In this document: positions 26,485 to 34,633 of the stretch, piece by piece
Layout: the number at the start of each line of letters is the position of its first letter
Numbering within the stretch: the stretch's first letter is position 1
Source: Nocardia arthritidis NBRC 100137
Lineage (GTDB): Bacteria; Actinomycetota; Actinomycetes; Mycobacteriales; Mycobacteriaceae
Direction: 5' to 3'
Assembly: GCF_001612765.1 (NCBI RefSeq)
Contig: NZ_BDBB01000005.1
Coordinates: 1-64,000, forward strand
Length of the DNA stretch: 64,000 nt
Notes under the pieces: generated by a model
The model's input: only the letters and a program-made list of their open reading frames with translations
Told to the model about the DNA's origin: nothing
The model's database searches: none
Translations under genes and position numbers: made by a program

Positions 26485-28484
26485 CAGGCGCTCCTCTGCT
26501 CACTGGAGCCCTTGGACCCCGCCGAACCGTTCAACAATTCTGTAATGCGCGGGGGCACCCCGTCGGAGCCGATGGGACTGACGCTTACGCCGTGCAAATC
26601 CGTCCCGGCATCGCGCGTCATTCCAGCGTGGGGGTGCGCAAGGGCGGTGTCGGTCGCCTCCACCGTCACGCGCGCGACCGCTGGTAGCTGGGGGTGATCA
26701 GCGATTTGGCCGTACGCATAGAGCGCGTCGCGCAGCGTCTGCCGATCTGGTTCGCCCGCGGCGGCCAGCAACAGCAGTTCGTTGGCACGACGCTCGAAAA
26801 TAATGGCCCGCAGCGCTGCCGCGCTCGACACGTCCGAGGGAGGCCCCCCGGGCGGAGCGTAGGAAATCCCCATCTGCCGCGACCGCAATTCAGCCGCCGT
26901 CCTGCTGTCGGCGGCGAGCATCTCCTCCAACCAGATCGCCGGAACAGGCCGACCCGTGTGCATCGCATCGAAGATCTGCTGCCGCGCGGCACGGTGGACA
27001 GGAAACTCACCACCGATGTGCGGGACGGCGGCGCGGACCCGGGCATCCGCCACTCGGGCCAGTTCGAGACACTTTGCCCGGATTTCGTTTTCGGGCACCG
27101 CGTCCGCCTGTAGCAGCAATTCGCTCGAACCGGCAAGTGTCAAGCGATCGACGAGTCCGACACCGGGGGTGGTGAAGTCGACGGCGGACTCGGCAGGCGA
27201 TACCCCGCCCTCGACAGCGACATCATCGCCGAGGATGGCGAACAGGTCGTCGGAGATGGCCGCAGACGAGACCATCGCACTGATTCGAGCGCTCCTGAGT
27301 CGGCCTACCGAGCCGAACTCCGCGAGCATCCTGGCAGGGTCCGCTGTGCTCTCCAGCGCCGCGGTGGCTCTCCGGGCCGCGTTGTCCAGCACGGCGTCCC
27401 ATTTCCACGGGAGGGTGACCTCGGACGGCAGGAACAGACCGGACGGCAGCCAACCACGGCCCTCGGTGGTAGTCAGCAGAATGATAGGCCCGATCGGAGT
27501 CCGCATCACCGCCACGGCCCATTCCAGACCATGCGCCGATTCGGCTACGGCAGCGAGAGTAGCGGCGAGCAAGGTACGGGCGAGTGCCAGATCCTCTCCG
27601 ACCTGTCCACCCACTACCAACGACGGGAGGCGCCGCCTGTTCTCGGACGCATGCGCCACCGAAGCGAAAGGACCTGTTGCCAGAGGCGCGGGCATCCCCG
27701 CGGCCATTCCCGCGGCATCGCCGGGAGCAATCGCCGGGAGCGGTTCCAGCACCGGTGGCGCACCCAGCCCACCGACTGCACTTGCGGCACTATCCGAATC
27801 GCCGGCCACGCCGGTCATGCCTGTCGTGCTACTCGAGCCGTCGACAACGGGAGCCGCATCGGTCCAATCGCCGATGTCCGGCTCCGATCCACGGACCGAA
27901 TGCGGTATCGCTCCGCCCGGCGCGGCGATCCCGGTGGATGCGGTGTCGGACGCCTGCGGCACCGAGGAGACCGATGGCGGAAGCGGCTGGTCGGAGTGTC
28001 CGACGTCACCGTCGGGCACGCCCGGCGCACCTGCCGCGTCGGGCGCGATGGAAGGCCGAGGCGGCGGCTGGGTGCCGTTCGTGGAGGGCGTGTCCCCGCT
28101 GTCTCCCACCGGGGCAGTGTGATCCGTAGGCGCGCCGGGTGTCGGGCCGACACGAGGGACTGCGTCGCCGAAACCATCTCCGGCGCCTCCGATCCGATGT
28201 CTGCCGGACTGATCGGCAGCCTCGAGCGCCCTCGCAGCGGCGATCAGTTCGTCTCGCGACCGTTCATGGTTGGCGGCGAGACGTTCGGCGGTGTCATGGC
28301 GCCTGTTGTAGTAGTCCACCAGAGCCGCTCGCACTGGATCGGCGATCATGCCGTAGGTAGGCTCGAAGTCGGCGAGCCACCTGTGCGGGATTTCACCCCA
28401 CTTCCGGATGTTCGCGGCGGCCAGATCGTGCTGCTCGGCGATCGCGCGCAGCTGATCCGGCTCGACATCCAGGTAATTCGGCAT
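26484..28484 (-). CDS. EspC-like N-terminal domain fused to a large C-terminal region
   Basis: A 666-residue protein. The first 90 residues match the EspC/WXG-like ESX family: MPNYLDVEPDQLRAIAEQHD, then a helical hairpin with YYNRRHDTAERLAANHER. Residues 100-260 are a Pro/Gly/Ser-rich disordered linker. Residues 270-640 fold as a separate region with VGGQVGEDLALARTLLAATL, a beta segment PIGPIILLTTTEGRGWLPSG, and long helices (IFERRANELLLLAAAG). The ATG at 28484 is preferred over an upstream start because GGGAGGGAT precedes it and the family N-terminus begins there. It lies between a YbaB-like gene and the polyasparagine protein. The function of the C-terminal part is unknown. Confidence 0.7.
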   Translation of the reverse strand: MPNYLDVEPDQLRAIAEQHDLAAANIRKWGEIPHRWLADFEPTYGMIADPVRAALVDYYNRRHDTAERLAANHERSRDELIAAARALEAADQSGRHRIGGAGDGFGDAVPRVGPTPGAPTDHTAPVGDSGDTPSTNGTQPPPRPSIAPDAAGAPGVPDGDVGHSDQPLPPSVSSVPQASDTASTGIAAPGGAIPHSVRGSEPDIGDWTDAAPVVDGSSSTTGMTGVAGDSDSAASAVGGLGAPPVLEPLPAIAPGDAAGMAAGMPAPLATGPFASVAHASENRRRLPSLVVGGQVGEDLALARTLLAATLAAVAESAHGLEWAVAVMRTPIGPIILLTTTEGRGWLPSGLFLPSEVTLPWKWDAVLDNAARRATAALESTADPARMLAEFGSVGRLRSARISAMVSSAAISDDLFAILGDDVAVEGGVSPAESAVDFTTPGVGLVDRLTLAGSSELLLQADAVPENEIRAKCLELARVADARVRAAVPHIGGEFPVHRAARQQIFDAMHTGRPVPAIWLEEMLAADSRTAAELRSRQMGISYAPPGGPPSDVSSAAALRAIIFERRANELLLLAAAGEPDRQTLRDALYAYGQIADHPQLPAVARVTVEATDTALAHPHAGMTRDAGTDLHGVSVSPIGSDGVPPRITELLNGSAGSKGSSEQRSA

Positions 28485-28518
28485 GCTCGGTCGATCCCTC
28501 CCGCCAGCTATCTCAGGC

Positions 28519-28908
28519 TCATTGTTCCGCCTTCCCAAAGTTGGGGACCTGCTGGTCCGGACCCTTTTCGCCTTGCCATTCCCGCATGACCTCCGACAGC
28601 GGCCGCGGCAGATTGTCGGTGTCGTTCATCGCGATGTGGTATTGCCGCCGCGCATCCTCCACGCTCTCGGTGACGGCGGCCATGATTTCGGCGGCCAGCT
28701 CTCCATTGTCGAACCGGGCGCAGGTTCCGGGCGCCAGGTAGAGGTCCAGCAACCGGCCGGTCGCGTCGACTTCGGGAATGACCAAGCCGCTCGGGGACGG
28801 TCGGCGTGCGACGATCCCGTCGGACCGTTCGCGCATTGCGGCGATGCGGTGTCGCAATTCCCGCCCCAGGCCGAGTGCGGCGCGTACGTTGGGGTGAATT
28901 TCTCGCAT
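28519..28908 (-). CDS. YbaB/EbfC-like protein
   Basis: A 129-residue protein, first gene of the second ESX-type cassette. An N-terminal helix (NVRAALGLGRELRHRIAAMR) is followed by the YbaB-like strand pair SGLVIPEVDATGRLLDLYLA and a C-terminal helix (ELAAEIMAAVTESVEDARRQ). The tail is charged. It lacks the long Ser/Pro tail of its counterpart at 15010-15591. The EspC-like gene starts 34 bases downstream. DNA binding is known for the YbaB family; for the ESX-linked members the role is not established. Confidence 0.72.
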   Translation of the reverse strand: MREIHPNVRAALGLGRELRHRIAAMRERSDGIVARRPSPSGLVIPEVDATGRLLDLYLAPGTCARFDNGELAAEIMAAVTESVEDARRQYHIAMNDTDNLPRPLSEVMREWQGEKGPDQQVPNFGKAEQ

Positions 28909-28918
28909 GGATCCTCAC

Positions 28919-29956
28919 TCATCCGCCGGCAGGACGCCCGGCTGCACTGCGACTGACCGACGATCCTACGGGCTCGGCCGTCGGCGCAGCGGTCGTGGAC
29001 TTATCTGTCGTGGTGAGCCCGAGCCGTGCTGCGCGCACGACATCCGTCAGGGCTAGCACAGCCATCGCCGTGCTGAGTAGCCTGCGATCATCGGCGAACA
29101 TCTCGGTGGTCGGCGTCCGTTGACCCGGAACGAGCAGCCCCATCGAGGCCGGCCAGCCGCCGTCCGGTAGCCGCGCCGCCAGCAGCGCCTGACATAGCAG
29201 GGCGACGTAGCCGAATGCCTCTAGCCGCACGGCTGTGATCAGGCGCTGAGCGATGTCGAAGGATGGCTCACAGCCGGGATCAAGCCATCCGCTCGCCGGG
29301 CCGACAGCTTCACTCAAGCGCTCCTGCTCCGCTTCGGCGATCCCCCGCGGTATGCCGCCGGAAAGTGCCAGAAACGTCAAGTTGTGTGCGGCGACGTAAG
29401 CGTCCGAGCGCCACCAGAACGAATCCCACTTTCCGTTGTCCAGGTGGCGGCTCACAGTATGCGCGCGGATGGTCTCGATCGTGAGCGTGTCACCTAGTGC
29501 GAGAAGCGCGAGCCCTGCCATGGGAGCAACCTCGTCGTGTTCCTCTGCCCACGAACCGAATACCGGCGACGGAAAGGTGCGCACCGCGCCGACCGGTGTG
29601 ATGTAGCCGGTAAAAACATCCGCCGTCAGGGGATATCCAGGATCGCGTGTGGCCATTAAGCGCACCACCCATGAGGTCGTGTCGGCATCGCACGACACTG
29701 ATCGGTTGTATCCCCACCCGCCCGGTCGTTGCGAGTCACGCAACGTCGCGACGGCACGGTCGAGGGCCAGGGTACGGCGAGGATCGGGCACGAGGAGATC
29801 CTCGGCCGAGTTCAGCGCGACACCCACACATCCGGTGATCCAGGATTCGGATCTGCCGGGAGGCAATTCATAGTCGCGCCAATGGCCATCGGCATCTTGG
29901 TGGCTCACCAAGAACTCGCACGCCGCGGCGATCATTTCGGTGACATCACTGTCCAC
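28919..29956 (-). CDS. Terpene-cyclase-like protein (prenyltransferase/squalene oxidase repeat fold)
   Basis: A 345-residue alpha/alpha-barrel protein of the class II terpene cyclase/prenyltransferase-beta fold. QW-like repeats are visible (SQRPGGWGYNRSV, LDNGKWDSFWWRSDAY, ARLPDGGWPASMG). The motif CDADTTSW at residues 89-96 sits where squalene-hopene cyclases have DxDDTA; the fourth position is Thr, and the central acidic residue that protonates the substrate is kept. The full enzyme pair of barrels in SHC is about twice this length, so this is a single-domain form as found in actinomycete gene clusters. The GTG at 29956 gives a compact start (VDSDVTEMI). It is divergent from the prenyltransferase-like gene at 30256. 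The reaction is unknown. Confidence 0.72.
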   Translation of the reverse strand: MDSDVTEMIAAACEFLVSHQDADGHWRDYELPPGRSESWITGCVGVALNSAEDLLVPDPRRTLALDRAVATLRDSQRPGGWGYNRSVSCDADTTSWVVRLMATRDPGYPLTADVFTGYITPVGAVRTFPSPVFGSWAEEHDEVAPMAGLALLALGDTLTIETIRAHTVSRHLDNGKWDSFWWRSDAYVAAHNLTFLALSGGIPRGIAEAEQERLSEAVGPASGWLDPGCEPSFDIAQRLITAVRLEAFGYVALLCQALLAARLPDGGWPASMGLLVPGQRTPTTEMFADDRRLLSTAMAVLALTDVVRAARLGLTTTDKSTTAAPTAEPVGSSVSRSAAGRPAGG

Positions 29957-30255
29957 GACACCCTGCTTTCCCTCTGAGATCGGACCGGCCGGGCCACGAC
30001 GCGCGCAAGCCGCCCCGGCGGTGTACGCGGACATCGGCGGCAGGCTCCCACCACCCGGCAAGGTCGCGCCCCCTGCCGATCGAAAGACATGCCACTCTCG
30101 AGCACAGCAGGGCCCGACGGACTCGCCATTCCCAGAATTGAGAACAGCGTCCCGAGGAGGCGCGGCGCTGGGGTGAGAGAGTCTGCCGATATGGGTAGAA
30201 GTGCCGCTGCGCCGTCCGCAGGCCCGGTCCACGCCAGGCGATCCTGACGATCTCG

Positions 30256-31275
30256 ATGACTGGACCTATCGGAGAATTCCTGGTCGACGTGGCCGATCGA
30301 TTGTCGCCGGGCAGTGACCCATCGACCATCCGCGCCATGATGGAACGAGCCTGCGGAGGTCAACTCGACGCGCTGGGGCCGGATGGTCACCGGGCCAGCA
30401 TGTTGACGATTTCTGGCACGCCGTTCGAGGCCAGTGTCAGCGGCGGCCGGGGAAAGTTCACGCCCGCCGTTCGCTACATCACCGAGATCGCGACGCAGGA
30501 GACGCAATTCGCTTCTCGCGTCGCCGCTCACCTGGCCTCGATACGGGATCTGGTCGCATGGCTGCCCAACGGTGATGAGAGCGTGGTCGAGATGCTGCAG
30601 TCGTTTGTCACGACGCTGTATCCGGACCCTGCCACAGTGCCCGCACAGCATCGTTCGGCGACGTGGACGGGGATTGTTCATCATGTCGAGGCGCCACGTC
30701 ATGCGGCTCGCCTCAAGGTTTACGGCGGCCTCAAGATCGTGCCGGGGGCACTGGACAGGCTGTGCAGTGCCTGGCCCGGCTTCGCCGGATTGGTCACCGT
30801 GCCCGATCACGAGAAACTCATCACCCCGGTGGCCGCCGCGCTCGAGGTGGATGCACGCGGCGATGTGAACCACAAGATCTACTTGAAGGCACGCTACGAC
30901 GACGTAGCTGTGCCGATGAAACTGTCCCGCTACTTCGGGCATCCGGCCTGGGAACTGCTGTCCGAGTTCGTCCGGAGTGGCATCGACGCAGCCGAACTCC
31001 ACCGACACGACTGGTTCGTCTGCTGTTCGAGAAGCGCGGGCGGCACCGGTTTCGGGCTCTCTCTCGGGTCGCGGCAACATACCGACTTCGGCAATCTCGT
31101 GACCGAACTCGCATCTCGCCACCACGGCACCACATACGCCGTCGACGCACTCGCCCAGGCTGCGAAGTCGTCCGGTGCCGCCTGGCGCTACTCCGCTGTC
31201 GGACTGGGCTTCTCCGCCGACCACGGCATCGACAAACTCAACGTTTACGGCACACCCACTTGGAGCACTGTGTAG
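30256..31275 (+). CDS. Possible aromatic prenyltransferase (DMATS/ABBA-like)
   Basis: A 339-residue protein. The N-terminal block GTPFEASVSGGRGKFTPAVR (residues 54-73) recalls the G-x-P-x-E-x-S start of DMATS-type enzymes. Three strands carry the K-x-Y type pattern used to bind the diphosphate in the ABBA barrel: ARLKVYGGLK (K154, Y156), NHKIYLKARY (K207, Y209) and DKLNVYGTPTW (K327, Y331). The length fits bacterial members. If correct, it would attach a prenyl chain to an aromatic or indole acceptor. It faces a terpene-cyclase-like gene with 299 bases between starts, so prenylation followed by cyclisation is a reasonable idea. The family call is made from motifs by eye and is uncertain. Confidence 0.5.
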   Translation: MTGPIGEFLVDVADRLSPGSDPSTIRAMMERACGGQLDALGPDGHRASMLTISGTPFEASVSGGRGKFTPAVRYITEIATQETQFASRVAAHLASIRDLVAWLPNGDESVVEMLQSFVTTLYPDPATVPAQHRSATWTGIVHHVEAPRHAARLKVYGGLKIVPGALDRLCSAWPGFAGLVTVPDHEKLITPVAAALEVDARGDVNHKIYLKARYDDVAVPMKLSRYFGHPAWELLSEFVRSGIDAAELHRHDWFVCCSRSAGGTGFGLSLGSRQHTDFGNLVTELASRHHGTTYAVDALAQAAKSSGAAWRYSAVGLGFSADHGIDKLNVYGTPTWSTV

Positions 31276-31460
31276 TCCGTCGACGCCCGAACGCCGACGA
31301 GTCCATCTGCTTCGCGATCTCGGAGGACCACGGACCAGATGGACTCGTCGGCCAGCGCCGAGGGGCGCCTGAATAGGCGCTCCCGCACGGGCCGGAACGA
31401 CCTGCGCGTTCAGCGTTGGCGGCGTTGGTTGACGGGTGCCGCTCGTGACCTTGCTGCGTA

Positions 31461-31619
31461 CTATTCGTTCGGGTCCGGCTCGACACCCGAACCGCCGACC
31501 CTTCGCCATACCTCAGGGTCTAGCGGGTCGGTTGCGTTCGTGGGTATGGGTACGTTGACGCCGTTAGCAAGGTAGGCACCGGCGACCTCAGTTTCCCGGT
31601 TCGGGTCATCTACAGCCAC
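31461..31619 (-). CDS. Small hypothetical protein downstream of a frameshifted gene
   Basis: A 52-residue frame beginning with GTG and containing RETEVAGAYLANGVNVPIP and DPLDPEVWRRVGGSGVEPD. The same frame stays coding-like further upstream to about 31700 (RRLADCGHLSLNEDVWTRAV), overlapping the end of the gene at 31643, so the true start may lie further right. Amino acid use looks like a real protein rather than antisense noise. No family is recognised. With its neighbour it may form a two-gene unit brought in by the mobile element. Confidence 0.38.
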   Translation of the reverse strand: MAVDDPNRETEVAGAYLANGVNVPIPTNATDPLDPEVWRRVGGSGVEPDPNE

Positions 31620-31642
31620 CGCCCGCGTCCAAACATCCTCGT

Positions 31643-32268
31643 TCAGCGAGAGGTGGCCGCAGTCAGCAAGCCTCCGGATAACTTGAGAGTGTCTTCGGTC
31701 CAGGCTGCGATCCGTGCGACCATGCCAGCCGCAGCCCAGTACCTTTCGTTGAAGCTGAGTCCGTCTACCTTGTGTCGCTTGTCCACGTCGTCGGCGTGCA
31801 CGATGTCCCCGTAGAGCCAGGCGTACATGAGCTGCCGATCAGTCACTGAGCTATTGTCCGTCAGGATCATGTACGCCTGCGCTGCGGGATCTTTCCGACT
31901 AACCGCGTGAGTCCATTTCTGCCGCCACCAATCGAGCGACTGCCCGCTCACTGCCGCGAAGTCATCGGGCGAGACTAGCTCGCCGAGCACATCCAGCACA
32001 CTCTCGTAGTAGACCGGCTCGCCGTCGAGAATGAGCGGACGAATCCGGGCGGCTAGCGACTCAAGAGCCTCCTCCTCAGGGAACCGTTGGCGAAGGTTAC
32101 GGCACGCTGCCTCGTTTCAGGATCCACCGGCCCAAAGTGAAGTTGCATCTCACTTTTACGAACGCGGTCCATCAGCTCGCGCTGATCACGGAGGAGTGAG
32201 TGCCCGACGATGCGTCGTGCTCGTAGGACGAACCGTTCCAGCGTCTCGGTCGATGACAGCTTTGCCAT
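31643..32268 (-). pseudogene. Hypothetical gene broken by one frameshift
   Basis: Two frames combine into one protein of about 208 residues. The first (32268 to about 32115) starts at ATG with MAKLSSTETLERFVLRAR and ends at an early stop at 32053. The second continues from about 32112 with NLRQRFPEEEALESLAARIR and PLILDGEPVYYESVLDVLGE and runs to the stop at 31643, including QSLDWWRQKWTHAVSRKDP and LMYAWLYGDIVHADD. The second part has no start of its own before VYYESVLD. A single-base insertion or deletion near 32112 explains it. The protein looks soluble and helical; the family is not recognised. GC is lower than in the core genes, which fits transferred DNA. Confidence 0.6.
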
Positions 32269-32363
32269 GCCTCTGCTGCTCCGGCTGATTGCGCGGGTCG
32301 TCTCTGCACTAGTTCGCTGCCCGGGTGCTATGCGTTACCTACATTGGAGTCGTCATCTAGGCG

Positions 32364-32382
32364 GTTGACGCCTATGCATCAA
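32364..32382 (-). repeat. 19-bp repeat, copy 1 (inverted relative to copy 2)
   Basis: Read on the minus strand this is TTGATGCATAGGCGTCAAC, matching 17 of 19 bases with the copy at 33505-33523, which lies on the plus strand. It is just left of the integrase fragment. Confidence 0.6.
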
Positions 32383-32408
32383 TCACAGCCGTTGGCGCAA
32401 ATGCGTAG

Positions 32409-32810
32409 CTGCGCACCGACTTCGGGCTGCGCCCCGAATCGGACTACCGAGAACCCACCGAACAGGAATGGAAGCACTTCCAGCAGCACTTCGAACTCCG
32501 AAAGCTGGAACTGGGCACCTGCGGACGCCCCTATGGGAGCCCCTGCCAGCATGAACACGCCTGCATCCGATGCCCGAGCCTGCGCGTCGACCTCCGCGCC
32601 CGCGACCGGCTCGCCGAGATCGCCGCCAACTTGCGCGACCGCATCACCGAAGCCCCCGCCAATGGCTGGACCGGTGAGGTCGAGGGACTACAAGTCAGTC
32701 TCAACGCCGCCGCCGGGAAAATCGCGACCCTCGACCGGATGCGCGCTCGCGAGAGCGGAACGAGCACAACGACGACCGACCTCGGGATTCCCGTCATCAA
32801 CCAGCAGTGA
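32409..32810 (+). pseudogene. C-terminal fragment of a site-specific integrase/recombinase
   Basis: An open frame of 133 codons with no start codon of its own; a TAG lies directly before it (32406-32408). It encodes the tail typical of actinobacterial transposon-type tyrosine recombinases: YREPTEQEWKHFQQHFELRK, the Cys/His cluster CGRPYGSPCQHEHACIRCPS, LRARDRLAEIAANLRDRI, and the ending DRMRARESGTSTTTDLGIPV. The Cys/His motif follows the catalytic domain in intact family members. The whole catalytic domain is missing, so this is a decayed remnant. It is flanked by the inverted 19-bp repeats at 32364 and 33505. Confidence 0.7.
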
Positions 32811-32923
32811 GTTTGCTTCTGATCGCGAATCCGGACACCAAGTGATCGTGAATCTCAGCACCATCCGCTGGCGGCGGATGTTTATGGTCGCGAATTCCGA
32901 CACCGCCGGATACCTTCGCAGTT

Positions 32924-33340
32924 GTGACCGAACTCCGCGCCTTCCGTCAAGCGTGCTACGAAGCTGCTCGACGCACCGGTGGCACGGTGATCGAATTCCG
33001 AGTGGGTGAGGGCGTGACTCCAAACTTCCATCAAGGAGTCATCACCTACCGAGACCGGCACGTCGCAGTGGTTGCGTTGCGCGATTCTGCGGTGCTCGCG
33101 GTCGCCGAGCCACGGGCGATCGATTTCGATGAGGGTGCGATCGAGGCTGGTCCCCTCACCTTTGTCGAGGCTCCCGACCTGGTGACAGCCCTGTCCGAGC
33201 AAGCAGGGTTCGAAATACTCACTGCGGCTGAGCTCGCTCGGCCTTTCGATGCGGCGGCCTGGCCCGAGCTAGACCGAGCCGACATCCGGTTCTGGAAACC
33301 AGAGACTGTCGGTGACGCCCTCTTCAACTACTGGGACTAA
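32924..33340 (+). CDS. Hypothetical protein of 138 residues
   Basis: Starts at GTG (32924) and ends in FWKPETVGDALFNYWD. The product has an alpha/beta character: helix RAFRQACYEAARRTGGTVIE, strands RVGEGVTPNFHQGVITYRDR and HVAVVALRDSAVLAVAEPRA, then an acidic stretch and helix DLVTALSEQAGFEILTAAEL. The pattern fits a small globular domain encoded beside mobile elements in Nocardia (possibly immunity-like), but the family is not recognised. It is the only intact gene between the two 19-bp inverted repeats. Confidence 0.62.
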   Translation: MTELRAFRQACYEAARRTGGTVIEFRVGEGVTPNFHQGVITYRDRHVAVVALRDSAVLAVAEPRAIDFDEGAIEAGPLTFVEAPDLVTALSEQAGFEILTAAELARPFDAAAWPELDRADIRFWKPETVGDALFNYWD

Positions 33341-33835
33341 ATCGACCCGCCTATCTGGAGGCCTTCCCGGGTCCGGTCACAAAAAACATGGCTACACCAA
33401 GACCGGGGCCGCGCCTGGCGCACCGTCCCCAACTGGCAACGGACAAAAGTCACTCCACCGACCGAGATCTCAGCTAGTCCGGAGAACATAAGAGGGGGTC
33501 CCGCTTGATGCATACGCATCAACTACGCCAGCCGACACCCTCCCGTTGTGGTCCTGCCTGTCCCACCCGGAACCCTCCGCGCGGTCTATGACGCAACCCG
33601 TCCAAACTCGCGCAGCTTCAAATGCAACTTCCGCACCCGACGCAGCCACCCACCCGGCTCCTCTTATGGTCCCCCCACTATCCACTTCCCCACCTACTTG
33701 ACCCACTGGCTCTCCCTGCGCCGAAGGCGCAGGGCAACGCAAGATCGAGAAGAACTGTTCCACACTTCGACGGGACCAACCGTCTTCGGAACAACTTCGG
33801 AACAAACAGGCATCTGTCCGGCGCGCGGCGGCACC
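33341..33835. other. 495-bp stretch of mobile-element debris without a supported gene
   Basis: It has lower GC than the core. It contains the second 19-bp repeat (33505-33523), which itself includes a perfect inverted repeat TTGATGC-ATAC-GCATCAA at 33505-33522. Short peptide runs such as GRAWRTVPNWQRTKVTPP can be read but are not attached to any start or family. Confidence 0.4.
33505..33523 (+). repeat. 19-bp repeat, copy 2, containing a perfect palindrome
   Basis: TTGATGCATACGCATCAAC; its first 18 bases form 7-bp arms around a 4-base centre. It matches copy 1 (32364-32382, opposite strand) at 17 of 19 positions. It is possibly a recombinase or operator site. Confidence 0.6.
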
Positions 33836-33975
33836 TCACACGCGGTTACGGTCTCGTTCAAGCCAGGCCGCGCACCGCGTCACATACCGAGGCAGTTCCT
33901 CGGCTTCGAACGCTCGGAGGTTCCAGTCCAAGTCTTCGAAACGATCGAGCAACCTCCACTCATCGGGAGTCCGGC
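33836..33975 (-). pseudogene. C-terminal fragment of a mobile-element protein
   Basis: The minus strand reads PDEWRLLDRFEDLDWNLRAF and EAEELPRYVTRCAAWLERDR before the stop at 33836. This looks like a natural protein C-terminus, but upstream (right of about 33975) the frame runs into the oppositely coded winged-helix fragment. The gene is therefore truncated at that junction. The family is unknown; proteins with this kind of ending occur in actinobacterial plasmids and integrative elements. Confidence 0.42.
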
Positions 33976-34327
33976 ACCATCTACGCGCTGGTGCAGCACC
34001 GTGCGATGCAACCGGATGTGCTGGCCGAGTTCCTCGGCACCGGCCGCAACCACGTCTACGAGATGCTCGGCCGGTTGCGCGCCGGCGGAATGGTGCACCC
34101 GCTGATGAAGGTCCACACCGGCCCGAAGTGGATCGTGCCGACCCGCGCGGCCGTGGCGCAGGTGTTCGGCCACCCAATGCCGGACTGGCAGCCCTCCCGT
34201 TTGTGGCCTGCCCGAGGCCGCGCCGTCGCCAAAGTCCGGATCGCGTTGGGCGCGACCGGGTTCTACGACTGGCGCTCGGAACGGGAACTGCGCTACGACA
34301 ACCAACACCGCGGCGCGTTCCCCTCGC
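33976..34327 (+). pseudogene. Winged-helix protein fragment (replication-relaxation-like)
   Basis: A frame without a start codon encoding IYALVQHRAMQPDVLAEFLG, NHVYEMLGRLRAGGMVHPLM and GPKWIVPTRAAVAQVFGHPM, followed by RALGATGFYDWRSERELRYD-type sequence. It is a winged helix-turn-helix of the kind found in replication-relaxation and related proteins of integrative elements. It ends where the integrase fragment begins in another frame (about 34328). Both ends are broken. Confidence 0.5.
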
Positions 34328-34618
34328 GCCATACGCACGATCCGCCCGAAGATAGCGAGGCTGCCGGAAGAGTTCACCTTTCAGGACCTGCGTCACTATC
34401 TCGCGTCGCTGCTCATCGCGAACGGCGCGAACATCAAAGTCGTCCAGGCGCGCATGAGGCACGCGAACGCCAAGACCACCCTCGATACCTACGGCCATCT
34501 GTGGCCGGATACGGACGAGTCCACCCGCCAGGTGATCGCTGCTGTGATCACTGAGCGAATGGACTCGAATCCGTCTACTGCGTACCCGCTGCGTACCGAA
34601 GGCCCGAATCAGGCCTAA
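34328..34618 (+). pseudogene. C-terminal fragment of a phage-type tyrosine integrase
   Basis: An open frame of 96 codons with no start. It encodes the last third of a tyrosine recombinase: LPEEFTFQDLRHYLASLLIA with the catalytic LRH motif, then NIKVVQARMRHANAKTTLDT where the box-II His is kept, and TYGHLWPDTDESTRQVIAA with the nucleophilic Tyr. The N-terminal and first catalytic parts are absent. It ends 16 bases before the glnA1 stop codon, so the element inserted or recombined right next to glnA1. Confidence 0.72.
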
Positions 34619-34633
34619 ACACGCAGGTCAGGC

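Noticed and set aside
33548..34105. A 185-codon plus-strand frame in the mobile debris
   Set aside because: It crosses two fragments coded in other frames and has noise-like composition.
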